Numbered from the stretch's first letter, positions 1-9,999 are shown. The stretch: DNA of 64,000 bases from Aedes albopictus (GCF_035046485.1 NC_085138.1:430701265-430765264); one strand, 5' to 3'. The notes: generated by a model not told the origin, from the sequence alone. Made by a program: numbers and translations.

Positions 1-1146
1 TAATATTTCTCAACAGTGATAAATTATTTACACATGAACTATTTTCAATGCTGGCTGATTGACCGGGCCCCAACAGTTTTTCCATCATAGGTTTTAACCG
101 GTTAAATAGGATTTTTGTGAAAATTTTATAGTCACTATTGAGCATGCTTATGGGTCTTCTGTTAGCTAACTCTAAGTTATCGCCTTTTTTCGGAATCAAA
201 GCTATTATTCCAGAAGTGAATAAACCAGGTGGATAGTCACCTCCAATAAGGTAAGAGTTGTATAACGATACCAAATCATTTTTCAGTAAATCAAAAAAGG
301 TTACGTAAAACTCATAGTTGATTCCGTCTGGGCCAGGCGAACTGTTTTTAGATGCTTCATTAACTACTTGCTCAATTTCAGCAATTTCAATTGGTTTAAC
401 CAATTGCTGGCTATCATTTTCGTCCAGTTGTCTATTGAGATAATCTAAGGTATTTCCGCAACCGCAATGTGAGTTGTCATTTTTATACTTCTCGGAAAAA
501 TATTCGAAAATTGCTTCTTTTAATCTTGCCGGATTTGAAGTAATCTCACCATTCAACTTCAATTTTAATAATTTGGAATTGGAAGATCTATTGATGAACG
601 ATGTAACGTGGAAAAATGATAGCTTTTCATCTGAGTGCAAAGAGTGTGCTTTTAACTTTTTTCTGAACCTATTCAGTCGTTTCTGTTCCAAGCTCATAAG
701 TTTGGACTTCGCTAAAGTCAACTCTTCTCTCGCATCCAAATTTAAAGCTTGATATTGTGCTGCCTCGTTGAAGCACTTGTAGTAGAAACTTTTCTCACGA
801 GTAATTTGCTGATTCAAGGCAAAAGATTCGCCTTTAAAAAATCTTTTTATCCCACTTTTCAAATCATTGTTCCACCAAAAACTGATGTGTTGAAACGAAT
901 TTCTGTTTCTTAGCTGAGCATAATATGTTTTAAATTTGTCTTGGATGTCTTCGATCGCTATGAGGCTTGAATTTATCTTCCAATATCCTCTGCCAAAAAA
1001 GTTCATATTTTTAACGTCTGTTATTTCTAACGTCATAACAACACTGAAGTGGTCGGAGAACGGAACTGCAATTGTTTCGATCTTCCTGACATTTTTGATG
1101 AACGCTTCTGAGCCATAAATTCGGTCAAGTCGGGATTTTGAATCTC
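1..1146 (-). pseudogene. Tx1/L1-like ORF2, end of endonuclease and start of reverse transcriptase
   Basis: Read on the minus strand from 1146, this segment is one open frame to the window edge. It begins with the C-terminal APE motif (RLDRIYG) and an SDH box (PFSDHFS). A basic linker of about 220 residues with many K and R follows, then the RT fingers: a GPDGINYEFY block near 330, LIPKKGD near 200 and RRPISMLN near 165. The catalytic [YF]ADD block would lie left of position 1 and is not seen. ORF2 of such elements cuts target DNA and reverse-transcribes the element's RNA at the nick. The frame is open but severed from its N-terminus by the 6.7-kb insertion, so this copy cannot make the protein. 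Confidence 0.8.
1134..1146. repeat. Target-site duplication of the I-like element (left copy)
   Basis: GATTTTGAATCTC, identical to 7838-7850. It sits directly next to the T14 tract that is the element's poly(A) tail on the plus strand. Confidence 0.93.
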
Positions 1147-1160
1147 TTTTTTTTTTTTTT
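1147..1160 (-). other. Poly(A) tail of the I-like element (T14 on plus strand)
   Basis: Fourteen uninterrupted Ts lie directly inside the left target-site duplication. This is the 3' tail expected from target-primed reverse transcription. Confidence 0.9.
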
Positions 1161-1351
1161 AACTAGTTCGTTTATTCATGGCTCAATCGCGTGTAACGCT
1201 TTACGGAGCCGAGATTCATTTTTTGTATTCTATTACATACAACGTTATTGCTTTCTTATGTCAAGGTTAGTACTGGGAGGAGGCCAGGGTACTCGTGGCT
1301 GCTCGAGGTTAGCGGGTCACATAATTTTTAAGGAAAGGCATGGTCAGGATA

Positions 1352-1851
1352 NNNNNNNNNNNNNNNNNNNNNNNNNNNNNNNNNNNNNNNNNNNNNNNNN
1401 NNNNNNNNNNNNNNNNNNNNNNNNNNNNNNNNNNNNNNNNNNNNNNNNNNNNNNNNNNNNNNNNNNNNNNNNNNNNNNNNNNNNNNNNNNNNNNNNNNNN
1501 NNNNNNNNNNNNNNNNNNNNNNNNNNNNNNNNNNNNNNNNNNNNNNNNNNNNNNNNNNNNNNNNNNNNNNNNNNNNNNNNNNNNNNNNNNNNNNNNNNNN
1601 NNNNNNNNNNNNNNNNNNNNNNNNNNNNNNNNNNNNNNNNNNNNNNNNNNNNNNNNNNNNNNNNNNNNNNNNNNNNNNNNNNNNNNNNNNNNNNNNNNNN
1701 NNNNNNNNNNNNNNNNNNNNNNNNNNNNNNNNNNNNNNNNNNNNNNNNNNNNNNNNNNNNNNNNNNNNNNNNNNNNNNNNNNNNNNNNNNNNNNNNNNNN
1801 NNNNNNNNNNNNNNNNNNNNNNNNNNNNNNNNNNNNNNNNNNNNNNNNNNN
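1352..1851. other. Assembly gap (500 N)
   Basis: Exactly 500 Ns, a conventional size for a gap of unknown length. It lies in the 3' UTR of the I-like element, so the true element length is unknown. Apparent ORFs across it are meaningless. Confidence 0.99.
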
Positions 1852-2025
1852 AGGTTTCAGGGTTTACAGTAGCACATCCGGGAGGTATAATGGCTTTTGG
1901 CGTCGCCTCTGGTGTTGGCATGGGCTTGTCACGGATTCTCATCTGCCGGATGGCCAGGAACATAACACAAAAGGACAAAACACAGAGAAAAAAAAACTGA
2001 AGCGAAAAAAAAAAACACAGGGAGA

Positions 2026-5000
2026 TTAAACCTTTATGCAACACATGCGAAGAAACTCATAAATGGACCGCATATAGATTAGATCGCGGGTTCCCAACAC
2101 ATCTCTTACTGGAACAAAGGGTTGTCTACCTCGGGCCTCAAGGGTATCCAATAGTAGCGCTCTGGAGGCGTCATTATCCGGGCATTGCCAAACTACGTGG
2201 TCGATGTCATCATAACCGGAACCGCACTTAGTACAAAGATTGTCGAGCGCAAGATTTATTCTATGCAAATGTACGCCTAGCGAGTAATGGTTGGACATGA
2301 GTCTTGACATCACGCGTATGAAGTCTCGACCTACATCCAAACCGTAATGCCACGCTCGCAAAGAAACATTAGGAATAATAGAATGTAACCACCGTCCCAG
2401 TTGGCCATCTCGCCAATCATGTTGCCAACTTTGAAGAGAACTTTGACGAACCAAATAGAAAAATTCATCATGTGAAATTCTTCTATCATAGATCTCGCCT
2501 TCCTGAGCGCCCACCTTTGCGAGAGAATCCGCCTTCTCATTGCCATAAATTGAGCAATGTGAGGGGACCCATACAAAGGTAATCTTGTATGATCTTTCGA
2601 CCAGTGCATACATCTGCTCTCTTATTTTTGTAAGAAAGTAAGATGCATGCTTTACAGGTTTCATCGACCGGAGTGCCTCAATAGAACTAAGGCTATCCGA
2701 GAAGATGAAGAAATGGTCTACGGGCATGTTGGAAATCATCCCCAAAGCGAAGTCAATTGCTGCCAGCTCAGCAACATAAACAGAACAAGGTTCTTGAAGT
2801 TTCCGGAAGGCGGTGGAGTTTTCATTGAAGACACCGAAGCCAGTGGATCCATTTATTCGAGACCCATCAGTAAAGAATCTCTTGCAGGAATTGACATTTT
2901 GGTACTTTTCGTTAAAAATGCGAGGAATGGATATACACCGAAGTTGATCTGGTATTCCCTGAATAGCTTGTTTCATGGACAGATCGTATTTAACAGAGGA
3001 ACTGTCATTGGTGAAGTGTACACGAGGAGGGTTATAACTTGGCAGGCTTATGTCAGACGACATGTAGAACAGATAGATTCTCATGAATTTTGACTGAGTG
3101 TTCAAACTGAGCATTTCTTCGAAGTTTTCAATAACGCGTGTGTTGCTCACTCCACACTTGATAAGTAACCTTAGCGAGAGTTCCCAGAAGCGGTTCTGGA
3201 GGGGTTTCACCCCTGCCAGGACCTCTAGGCTCGCATTATGCGTTGAGTGCATGCAGCCAAGGGCAATACGCAAACAACGATATTGAATTCGTTCCAGCTT
3301 TATTAGGTGGCAGTTTGCTGCTGAGTGGAAGCAGAAAGAGCCATACTCAATAACAGAGAGAATAGTCGTTTTGTAAAGTTTTATGAGGTCTTCCGGGTGA
3401 GCACCCCACCATGTTCCGGTAATTGTGCGTAGAAAATTGATCCTTTGTTGACATTTTTGCACCAAATACTTGATTTGGGTACCCCAAGTGCCTTTTGAAT
3501 CAAACCAGACCCCAAGGTATTTCGAAGTCAAAGATTGGTCGATTTCAATTCCCAAAAGATTGAGTTTCAGTTGGGCTGGGTTCCGCTTTCTAGAAAACAC
3601 AACCAATTGAGTTTTTTGCGGAGCAAACTCGATCCCTAAATCTCTTGCCCAGATTGACAGATTATTTAGAGAATTTTGCAATGGTCTTTGCAACATTTCT
3701 GCATGTGGGCCTTTTAGAGAAACCACAGCATCATCTGCAAGTTGTCTTAGCGTGCATTGTCCTTCCAAGCAACTATCAATGTCTTTCACGTAAAAATTAT
3801 AAAGCAAGGGACTTAAACATGAGCCTTGGGGAAGGCCCATGTAGCTAATTCTGGAAGTTGTCAGTTGTCCGAGATTGAAGCTCATATGTTTTTCTGACAA
3901 CAAATTATACAAGAAATTATTTATAATTCCTGGAAGTCCACTATTGTGCAGTTTTTCTGACAATATTCCTATGGAAACTGAATCAAAGGCGCCCTTAATA
4001 TCCAAGAAAACTGAAGCCAGTTGCTCCTTTTCCGCATAGGCCAGTTGAATATCTGTTGAAAGCAACGCTAGACAATCGTTTGTTCCTTTGCCCTTGCGAA
4101 ACCCGAACTGTGTATTTGAAAGCAAGTTATTCGATTCGACCCAATGGTCGAGTCGCGATAAGATCATTTTTTCTAACAATTTCCTTAAACATGATAACAT
4201 AGCAATTGGGCGGTATGAATTATGATCAGACGCTGGTTTACCAGGTTTTTGAATAGCTATTACTTTGACCTGTCTCCATTCTGGCGGAACGATGTTGTTC
4301 TCCATGAATGAGTTGAACAGGTCTAGTAATCGTCTTTTCGCGATATCTGGGAGATTCTTAAGAAGATTGAACTTGATCATATCGCGTCCCGGAGCGGAGT
4401 TATTTGATGAAAGAAGAGCCATAGAAAATTCCAGCATAGTGAAGGGTCTGTCCAGAGAACCGTCTCTTGAGGATGTATCCCAAGAAATCGGTTGTGCTGG
4501 GACTGAGTCTGGGCAGACCTTTTTCGCGAAGCTGAATATCCAACGGTTGGAGTATTCGTCACTCTCATTAGAAGAACAGTGGTTTCGCATGTTGCGAGCC
4601 ACTCTCCAAAGCGTTGTCATTGAAGTTTCTCTTGAGAGACCCTCAATGAAGTGTCGCCAATAACTACGCTTTTTCGCTTTCAGCAGGTTCTTCAGCTGTT
4701 TTTCGAGCTTAGCATACTCTTGATAAAGATCTGAAGTACCATGCCTACGAAAAGTTTTGAAAGCATCAGATTTTTTAAGATACAACTGGGTGCAATCATC
4801 ATCCCAGCCTAGTGTGGCTGGTCTTCTTTTGAAGGTTGCACTTGGAACTCGTCGTTTTTGTGATTCTAATGCACTCTTGTATATCAGTTCAGACAGGAAT
4901 CGATACTCATCCAAAGGTGGGAGGGGGTTGAATGATTCGATGCCAAAAGATACCGCTTCTGCATATTTTTGCCAATCGATATTCCTTGTGAGGTCAAAAG

Positions 5001-5733
5001 GAACCTGAATTGGTTGGTCTGACCTTTCACTATTATGCTTTATGGTGGTTATAATGGGCAAGTGATCACTACCATGAGGATCCTCGATTACCTTCCACAA
5101 GCAATCGAATGATAGTGAACTTGATCCCAGTGATAGGTCGAGACGACTTTCTTTGCCGTCAGATGCAATACGTGTCACTTCACCTGTATTTAAAATGTTC
5201 AAATTGAAATCGTCGCACAAATCATAGAAAATTGCCGCTCTATTATCGTCATATGGTTCGCCCCACCCTGTACCATGTGCGTTCATATCACCCAGAATTA
5301 AAACTGGATGTGATAGTGTAGAAACCGCATTCCAAAGATGACGGCGGTTAATAGAAATTCTTGGAGGAACGTAAACGGAAGCTACGCAAAGATCTTTACC
5401 CTTTACGTTTATTTGGCAAGCGACGATTTCTACGCCAGGATGAGTTGAGATTGGAATTTTATAAAATGAGTAACTTTTTTTGATCCCCAAAAGTACTCCT
5501 CCGTAATGATCATCTCGGTCCTGGCGAATAATGTTGAAATCGTGGAATTTGAGTTCGTCTTCAGAAGAAAGCCATGTTTCACAAAGTGCAAATATATCAC
5601 AATCAGAGTTGTGAATCAAAAATTTAAACAGGTCTAATTTAGGTTTTAAACTATGACAGTTCCACTGTAGTACAGTGATCATATCTTGAACCTCGGTTGA
5701 TGAATTATCCATCAAAAGATATGATCGAAGCAA
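2026..5733 (-). CDS. I-like retrotransposon ORF2: endonuclease, reverse transcriptase, RNase H
   Basis: The frame has 1235 codons from the first ATG (5733); an ATG at 5712 (codon 8) is the likelier start because it overlaps the ORF1 stop. Numbering is from the first ATG. APE endonuclease about 20-230: WN at 24-25, E52, GDMNAHG at 148-154, SDH at 222-224. RT about 470-780: FLDIKGAFDS around D578, then LADD at 665-668, a variant of the usual Y/FADD that keeps both aspartates. RNase H about 950-1080: D956 (TDGS), E989, D1013 and D1069, so all four acidic residues are present. A zinc-binding C-x2-C-x8-H-x4-C lies at 1167-1184. No internal stop is seen. The product would nick target DNA, copy the element RNA and degrade the RNA strand. 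It acts with the ORF1 protein encoded just upstream. Confidence 0.93.
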   Translation of the reverse strand: MLRSYLLMDNSSTEVQDMITVLQWNCHSLKPKLDLFKFLIHNSDCDIFALCETWLSSEDELKFHDFNIIRQDRDDHYGGVLLGIKKSYSFYKIPISTHPGVEIVACQINVKGKDLCVASVYVPPRISINRRHLWNAVSTLSHPVLILGDMNAHGTGWGEPYDDNRAAIFYDLCDDFNLNILNTGEVTRIASDGKESRLDLSLGSSSLSFDCLWKVIEDPHGSDHLPIITTIKHNSERSDQPIQVPFDLTRNIDWQKYAEAVSFGIESFNPLPPLDEYRFLSELIYKSALESQKRRVPSATFKRRPATLGWDDDCTQLYLKKSDAFKTFRRHGTSDLYQEYAKLEKQLKNLLKAKKRSYWRHFIEGLSRETSMTTLWRVARNMRNHCSSNESDEYSNRWIFSFAKKVCPDSVPAQPISWDTSSRDGSLDRPFTMLEFSMALLSSNNSAPGRDMIKFNLLKNLPDIAKRRLLDLFNSFMENNIVPPEWRQVKVIAIQKPGKPASDHNSYRPIAMLSCLRKLLEKMILSRLDHWVESNNLLSNTQFGFRKGKGTNDCLALLSTDIQLAYAEKEQLASVFLDIKGAFDSVSIGILSEKLHNSGLPGIINNFLYNLLSEKHMSFNLGQLTTSRISYMGLPQGSCLSPLLYNFYVKDIDSCLEGQCTLRQLADDAVVSLKGPHAEMLQRPLQNSLNNLSIWARDLGIEFAPQKTQLVVFSRKRNPAQLKLNLLGIEIDQSLTSKYLGVWFDSKGTWGTQIKYLVQKCQQRINFLRTITGTWWGAHPEDLIKLYKTTILSVIEYGSFCFHSAANCHLIKLERIQYRCLRIALGCMHSTHNASLEVLAGVKPLQNRFWELSLRLLIKCGVSNTRVIENFEEMLSLNTQSKFMRIYLFYMSSDISLPSYNPPRVHFTNDSSSVKYDLSMKQAIQGIPDQLRCISIPRIFNEKYQNVNSCKRFFTDGSRINGSTGFGVFNENSTAFRKLQEPCSVYVAELAAIDFALGMISNMPVDHFFIFSDSLSSIEALRSMKPVKHASYFLTKIREQMYALVERSYKITFVWVPSHCSIYGNEKADSLAKVGAQEGEIYDRRISHDEFFYLVRQSSLQSWQHDWRDGQLGRWLHSIIPNVSLRAWHYGLDVGRDFIRVMSRLMSNHYSLGVHLHRINLALDNLCTKCGSGYDDIDHVVWQCPDNDASRALLLDTLEARGRQPFVPVRDVLGTRDLIYMRSIYEFLRMCCIKV
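5705..5712 (-). promoter_or_regulatory. ORF1 stop/ORF2 start overlap (ATGGATAA)
   Basis: On the minus strand the ATG of the inner ORF2 start begins at 5712 and the ORF1 stop TAA ends at 5705, giving an 8-nt overlap in different frames. Close stop/start overlaps in non-LTR elements are known to allow termination-coupled reinitiation. That use here is an inference. Confidence 0.6.
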
Positions 5734-7105
5734 GGAGGGGCCATGATTGTGTCAAATTCCGAAGATACTCTTCTACTGCTTGGAGAAGAATGTCTAGTAT
5801 GCCTCTGAAGGAGTCGGAAAGTCCGAGGGCATCATATAAGCGATCCACGAGGGCCCTAAAAGTGAACAGTCCTCGTTTGGGCTTGATAGGTTTTGCTGAA
5901 ATGCGAGGAGCTTTTGTGGCTTTTTTCTTGCCACCTTGTCGAGAATTTCTTTTTGAAGTATACTTAACAGTTGGAAGCGGAGGTTCTAGGTCCTTGCTAC
6001 AGCAAGGAACTGCGCCATCAGAGACCTGCTTCTTCGGAGTTTTTAAATTCCCTCCGCCTCCTTTGGTAGTTGTCAAACTTTTGAGGGAAGACTTTAAGAA
6101 AACCTTTCGGCGCAATCCCGGAGAAGATGGTGACTTCCTTTTTCCGGATGCGTGTACCTCCGAAAAAGATCCACCCTCATCAGTTTCGCCATCGTCCTGA
6201 TCATCGGAAGACAACTCCTGATAAGGATTTTCAACTGGGACAGCTGACTCAGACATTATAGCGGGCGGATTCGATGATTTCACCATTTCCGCGTATGTCT
6301 TCTTGGAGCGCTTGATTATGGAGCGACTCTCATTTTGAATACGCTTTTTATAGGCCGGGCATTTTTGCAAGTCGTGAAGTTCTCTACCACAGTAGCTACA
6401 TTTTTCAGCTTCCTGTGAGCAAGACTCGTCGAGATGAGCTTGGTTGCATTTGCCACAACGGGGCTTGTTGTCGCAAAAGCTAGCACTGTGACCAAACTGC
6501 TTGCATTTGGTACAATTAAAAACCTTCGGCCTAAAAAGACGTACTGTGTAAAAAGCATTATCAATTACCACAAATTCTGGGAGGACGGAGCCTGGGAATG
6601 TCACTCGAAAAGCCCCTGACGGTGAGTAAACTTTCTTGTCACCTTCCATGGATGCTTTTTGAAGAGGTTTGCAATCAAGAATACTCACATCAGCGATCAA
6701 CCTATTATTGAACCGGCCTACACCGGTCTTGATGGCGTCGCAGGTCAGCGTTTCGTCGAGGATCTTCCCCTCCACCTCCACTTCTCGTGCATTTATGTAT
6801 AGGGCATATTCACATGAGAACAACTCGTGCTGGACAATTTCATTTGCTGCTTTGTAACTAGGTGCGGTTACACGCAGCTTGGACTGTTTCACTTGGTGAA
6901 TAACAGTCCCGGGATACTTACGCGTCAGCTCTCGAGAGATTGAGAGCACATTCAAAGGTTTGCATTTGCGCCGGAAATAGACAACCCAAGGCCCAGGCGA
7001 AGATGGCTGGTAAAACCGCGTCCGAGCAATAATATCTTTAGGAGGCGATCCGCCTCCATTCGGATCGTCCATGTGGTAGTAGAATCTACCACAAGCAAAA
7101 GACAA
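5705..7105 (-). CDS. I-like retrotransposon ORF1, gag-like zinc-knuckle protein
   Basis: 466 codons, no internal stop. The N-terminal half (about 40-180) is a basic gag-like region without a signature I can name. Three zinc knuckles follow: C198-C201-H206-C211 (CX2CX4HX4C), C217-C220-H224-C229 (one residue short between the second Cys and the His), and C236-C239-H244-C249 (CX2CX4HX4C). The C-terminal third is rich in S, K, D and E, with basic stretches near 310-410. ORF1 proteins of this group bind the element RNA in a cytoplasmic or nuclear particle. The start is the first ATG of the open frame, 33 codons into which the conserved part begins. It lies directly upstream of ORF2 and overlaps it. 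Confidence 0.9.
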   Translation of the reverse strand: MSFACGRFYYHMDDPNGGGSPPKDIIARTRFYQPSSPGPWVVYFRRKCKPLNVLSISRELTRKYPGTVIHQVKQSKLRVTAPSYKAANEIVQHELFSCEYALYINAREVEVEGKILDETLTCDAIKTGVGRFNNRLIADVSILDCKPLQKASMEGDKKVYSPSGAFRVTFPGSVLPEFVVIDNAFYTVRLFRPKVFNCTKCKQFGHSASFCDNKPRCGKCNQAHLDESCSQEAEKCSYCGRELHDLQKCPAYKKRIQNESRSIIKRSKKTYAEMVKSSNPPAIMSESAVPVENPYQELSSDDQDDGETDEGGSFSEVHASGKRKSPSSPGLRRKVFLKSSLKSLTTTKGGGGNLKTPKKQVSDGAVPCCSKDLEPPLPTVKYTSKRNSRQGGKKKATKAPRISAKPIKPKRGLFTFRALVDRLYDALGLSDSFRGILDILLQAVEEYLRNLTQSWPLLASIISFDG

Positions 7106-7837
7106 TTGTCTATTGCAAATTAATTTTTATATTGACGCACACTATATGACACGTCAACTAAATGATAATAATAATAAGCAAAGGGAAGACGAAAAAAAAA
7201 AACTATTTACAACTTTTCAAATCAACTTTCAAAATAACTTTTATTTTGACGCACACTGTATGGGGCGTCAATATAATAATAAAAATAATAAACGAGAAGA
7301 AAAAAAAAATAAGCAAAAAAAAAAAAAAAAAACAAACTATTTACAACTTCTCACTTTGACCCACAGGTCGTGAGTTGAGAACCACTGCTATGGACTAGCA
7401 GACAGACAACTATCACTTGATCACGTGATAGACTGCGGCGGTTCGATAACAATAGAACGAGAGCGTATGTCGAAAATACTTATCCACAGGCTGTAGGTAG
7501 CTTTTCGATGATGACGACTCGGGGGCACACACAGAGGGGAGTCTGTTGCTGTTGTTCGTCGCACCCTCCGTACTCGCTGCCGCTTTCGATGTTGTCGGGC
7601 CCACGAACGGTGGCGTGGGTTAATAATTGATGGTGGAATCGTACACAAAAATGTGTCGACTTCCTTCACGACGATCGCGATTCGCCTAAGACAAACACTT
7701 TCGTCCTCGGTGGGGGAAAACGCGGGATATAAAAAACCACTTCTGTGGAGAAAAAAACTCCACCGGCTACGGAAACGATTGTCTGCGATGGAGACGCGGT
7801 AAACACAACCGGCTACTACAAGCGATCGGTAAGGAAT
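7106..7837 (-). promoter_or_regulatory. 5' UTR of the I-like element with internal direct repeats
   Basis: This 0.73-kb stretch lies between the ORF1 start and the 5' target-site duplication. Its ORF1-proximal part (7106-7360) has two diverged copies of a unit about 114 bp long, each with TTGACGCACACT, a CGTCAA echo, ATAATAATA and an A-rich run before CTATTTACAAC. The distal part (7370-7837) is more GC-rich and begins on the minus strand with ATTCCTTACCGATCGC. Such elements carry internal pol II promoters near their 5' end; no specific promoter box is asserted here. Confidence 0.6.
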
Positions 7838-7850
7838 GATTTTGAATCTC
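7838..7850. repeat. Target-site duplication of the I-like element (right copy)
   Basis: GATTTTGAATCTC, a perfect match to 1134-1146. It lies inside the APE-coding part of the outer element's ORF2. Collapsing the two copies keeps that element's reading frame, since both flanks read DSKS in the same phase. Confidence 0.93.
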
Positions 7851-8400
7851 CTCTTACAAAGGTAAAAACGCGATGCGAGTTTTTTGAAAGTTCCACGTCT
7901 AAAAGCTGAAGTTCGGCAATCATCTTCTTCAACCCATTGCAAATATTTTTTACGGCACCTGTCGAATCCTTCTTATCAGTTATGCAATTGAAATCTCCGA
8001 GAACCACGTTCTCTTTAAACTCGCCCAAATGAATCATCATTTCATCAGTAAACAGCAGATCCCTTTCTTTTTTATACTTTGACCCAGAGTGCGCGTAAAC
8101 ATCAATGTAATTTATCCCGTCGATCACTAAAGATGTGATCCGACCATTAGTGTTCATCACCAGGTTCGTGAACTGAATATTGGTGCGTATCAAAATCCCC
8201 GTACCTTTCCCATCTTCACTTATGTTTACCACCGCTGTATGTGTTGGCAGAAACGAAAAATTTTCAAACGCTACCTCTTGCATGAACACAACGTCGAGAT
8301 CGTTGTTCCACACAAACTCCTTTAGCAAGTGTTGTTTAACCCGACAGCTAATCGCATTCAAATTGATTGTAGCTATTTTTCTAATATACGGCATGATCAC
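7838..8400 (-). pseudogene. Tx1/L1-like ORF2, N-terminal APE endonuclease part
   Basis: The open frame starts at ATG 8400 (a second ATG is at 8394) with an APE N-terminus: INLNAIS gives the Asn, FMQEV the catalytic Glu, and LGDFNCI the GDxN motif. It reaches FTFVRGDSKS, where the duplicated target site ends. The frame then runs into I-element 5' UTR and stops at 7816. The rest of this protein is encoded at 1-1146. ORF2 starts about 120 nt after the end of ORF1. Confidence 0.85.
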
Positions 8401-8520
8401 TCTACCAACGTTACGTTAACGGGTGCGCTGACTGACTGTACAGCGTGCAATGCAATTGAACAAAACGAAATCGTGCCCGGAACACTCCCTTTTACCACCA
8501 CCGCACCGTGGTGAGTTCCC

Positions 8521-9598
8521 TCAAAAGCATTCACTAGAGTGACCACGTGAACCACTTCTGCTCCCACTCGATGAATTTCCTGTATGCTGTTTCTTTTTTC
8601 TCCCACGCCCCCTACCTTTACCCTTCTCCACGTCTGAGCTATCGTTTTCTGATGTTGATGCTGGTGGTCGTTTCACGCCGTTCTCCTCCGTGTGTGCGCG
8701 TGATGTATCACCCGTCTCCATCGAACTGATTTGGCCTCCGCTGCTAGTGTGCGTCACTTGCACATCGAGACCCTTTTGTCTCACCGATTCCTTTTCTACC
8801 GCCTGGCTTGCGGCCACGTTTTCAGCAGCCGCCTGATCTGTACTCGTTGTCATGATTTCGATTGTCTTTTCCTTTTCCGTTTCCTCCGGGCTCGTCTTCG
8901 AACTAGGGTGTTTCGGGACTTTGAATACCGTCATAGACGATGACGGTCCGCTTTCATTTACACTGGAACTCGTTGCTACTCGCAGATTCGCTGCCACCTG
9001 ACTGTACAGTCGACTGTTGGCTGGACCAGAGACACCTTGTTCAGCCAGCTTGGGACAGTTGGCCTTATTATGTCCCTCCGCCTTGCAGAAGAAACACTTG
9101 TTTTTCAAACCTTCATAATAGAGCCTCGCGCGAAAGTGGCCGATGTACAAGTTCGCCGGGAGCTCTTTTTCAATTTCGATGTGCACTCCCCTCACGCCAC
9201 TGAACACTTGGTAACCATATTCTGCAGGATACCTCTCGCGCACATGTTGTCGAATCCGTCCGAATTGACCAAGCACTGCCGCAATATCTTTGTCCTCCGT
9301 TTCAGGGGGCAAATTAAAGATTCGAACATACTTAAATTGTCTGCTCGCCATTTCGAGATGTATCCGTGTCTTTCCTCCATCCGCGTATTCGAACGAGTAT
9401 TGCTCTTCCATGGTACTGCTGAACCGATTGAAGCTGGTTTCATCGATGAATTTTACGTAGAACCGTTGGTCATTTTCATCTTTGTACACAGAGTGTACAT
9501 CTGTAGCCGGAATTTTCAAGACGCGCATCAAGAACCGGAGGACATCCAAATGAATCGGCAGCAAACACCAGTTTCATCGTGTTCTTTCTCGTTTCCAT
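8521..9598 (-). pseudogene. Tx1/L1-like ORF1, RRM-like plus CCHC protein, frameshifted
   Basis: A 347-codon frame runs from 9564 to 8521. It has an RRM-like strand (YVRIFNLPPE, about residue 79) and one CCHC knuckle (C157-C160-H165-C170, about 9096-9055), then a long S/T/E-rich tail ending in a K/R/G-rich segment. The likely natural start is the ATG at 9598 (METRKNTMKLVFAADS), which lies in another frame. The two frames meet around 9546-9552, so a small indel has probably broken the N-terminus. The protein would bind the element's RNA. An alternative is that the ATG at 9564 is used. Confidence 0.7.
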
Positions 9599-9700
9599 TT
9601 TATCTATTCGCTGAATAGATTCCGCTTTAACAAAAGAAAAAAAAATCACACAAAGTGTGAGCAAAACGTTTATAACTTGACCAGCACTGACGAGTACGTG

Positions 9701-9999
9701 TTCACTCTACCGCGTCCGAGTATAAACTGATCGGACATGGAAAAGACACAACCATCATCGCTGTGAACATGTACACATTTACAGAAATATGTACATATAC
9801 AGTTTTCCGGTTAATGACGCTATTTCCCGTATAATTCGAAGCGTTTAGTACATCACCTTTTTCGGCGTAGGGACAAAACGTCTAATTCCAAAACATCATC
9901 GTCGAAAACGAGTAATTGAAGAAATAGTGAGAAGGAAACCCATTCTTTTTCGACGTCCTCCAACCCTTTTTGCCTTTTTTGTACTCCACAGTTTACCTA
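9701..9999. other. Unassigned stretch upstream of the Tx1-like element
   Basis: No ORF or recognised repeat. It may include the 5' end of the Tx1-like element, but no duplication shows where that ends. Confidence 0.4.

Larger units (their letters stand above)
1147..7837 (-). mobile_element. I-like (RNase H-containing) non-LTR retrotransposon, apparently complete apart from a gap
   Basis: Order on the minus strand: 5' UTR (7837-7106), ORF1 with three zinc knuckles, ORF2 with APE, RT, RNase H and a C-terminal CCHC, 3' UTR broken by 500 Ns, then a 14-base poly(A) tail (T14 at 1147-1160). A perfect 13-bp duplication flanks it. An RNase H domain after the RT is typical of the I and LOA groups and absent from Jockey and most R1 elements. 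The multi-knuckle ORF1 favours the I group. Both ORFs are uninterrupted, so this is the youngest-looking element in the window and may have been mobile recently. Confidence 0.88.
1..9700 (-). mobile_element. Tx1/L1-like non-LTR retrotransposon, partial and interrupted
   Basis: The element consists of two pieces in one orientation: 7838 to about 9700 (5' region, ORF1, start of ORF2) and 1-1146 (rest of the endonuclease and the first part of the RT). The I-like insertion at 1147-7837 separates them. The 3' end lies beyond the left edge. ORF1 has an RRM-like segment followed by one CCHC knuckle, and ORF2 starts with an APE-type endonuclease; both suit the Tx1/L1 group. The 5' boundary is not defined by a duplication and is set near 9700 only because the 5' leader seems to continue there. 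The clade is inferred from motif style; the element could be another L1-like mosquito lineage. Confidence 0.75.

Noticed and set aside
1138..2044. ORFs running through the 500-N gap
   Set aside because: The frame depends on unknown bases; the flanks are 3' UTR of the I-like element.
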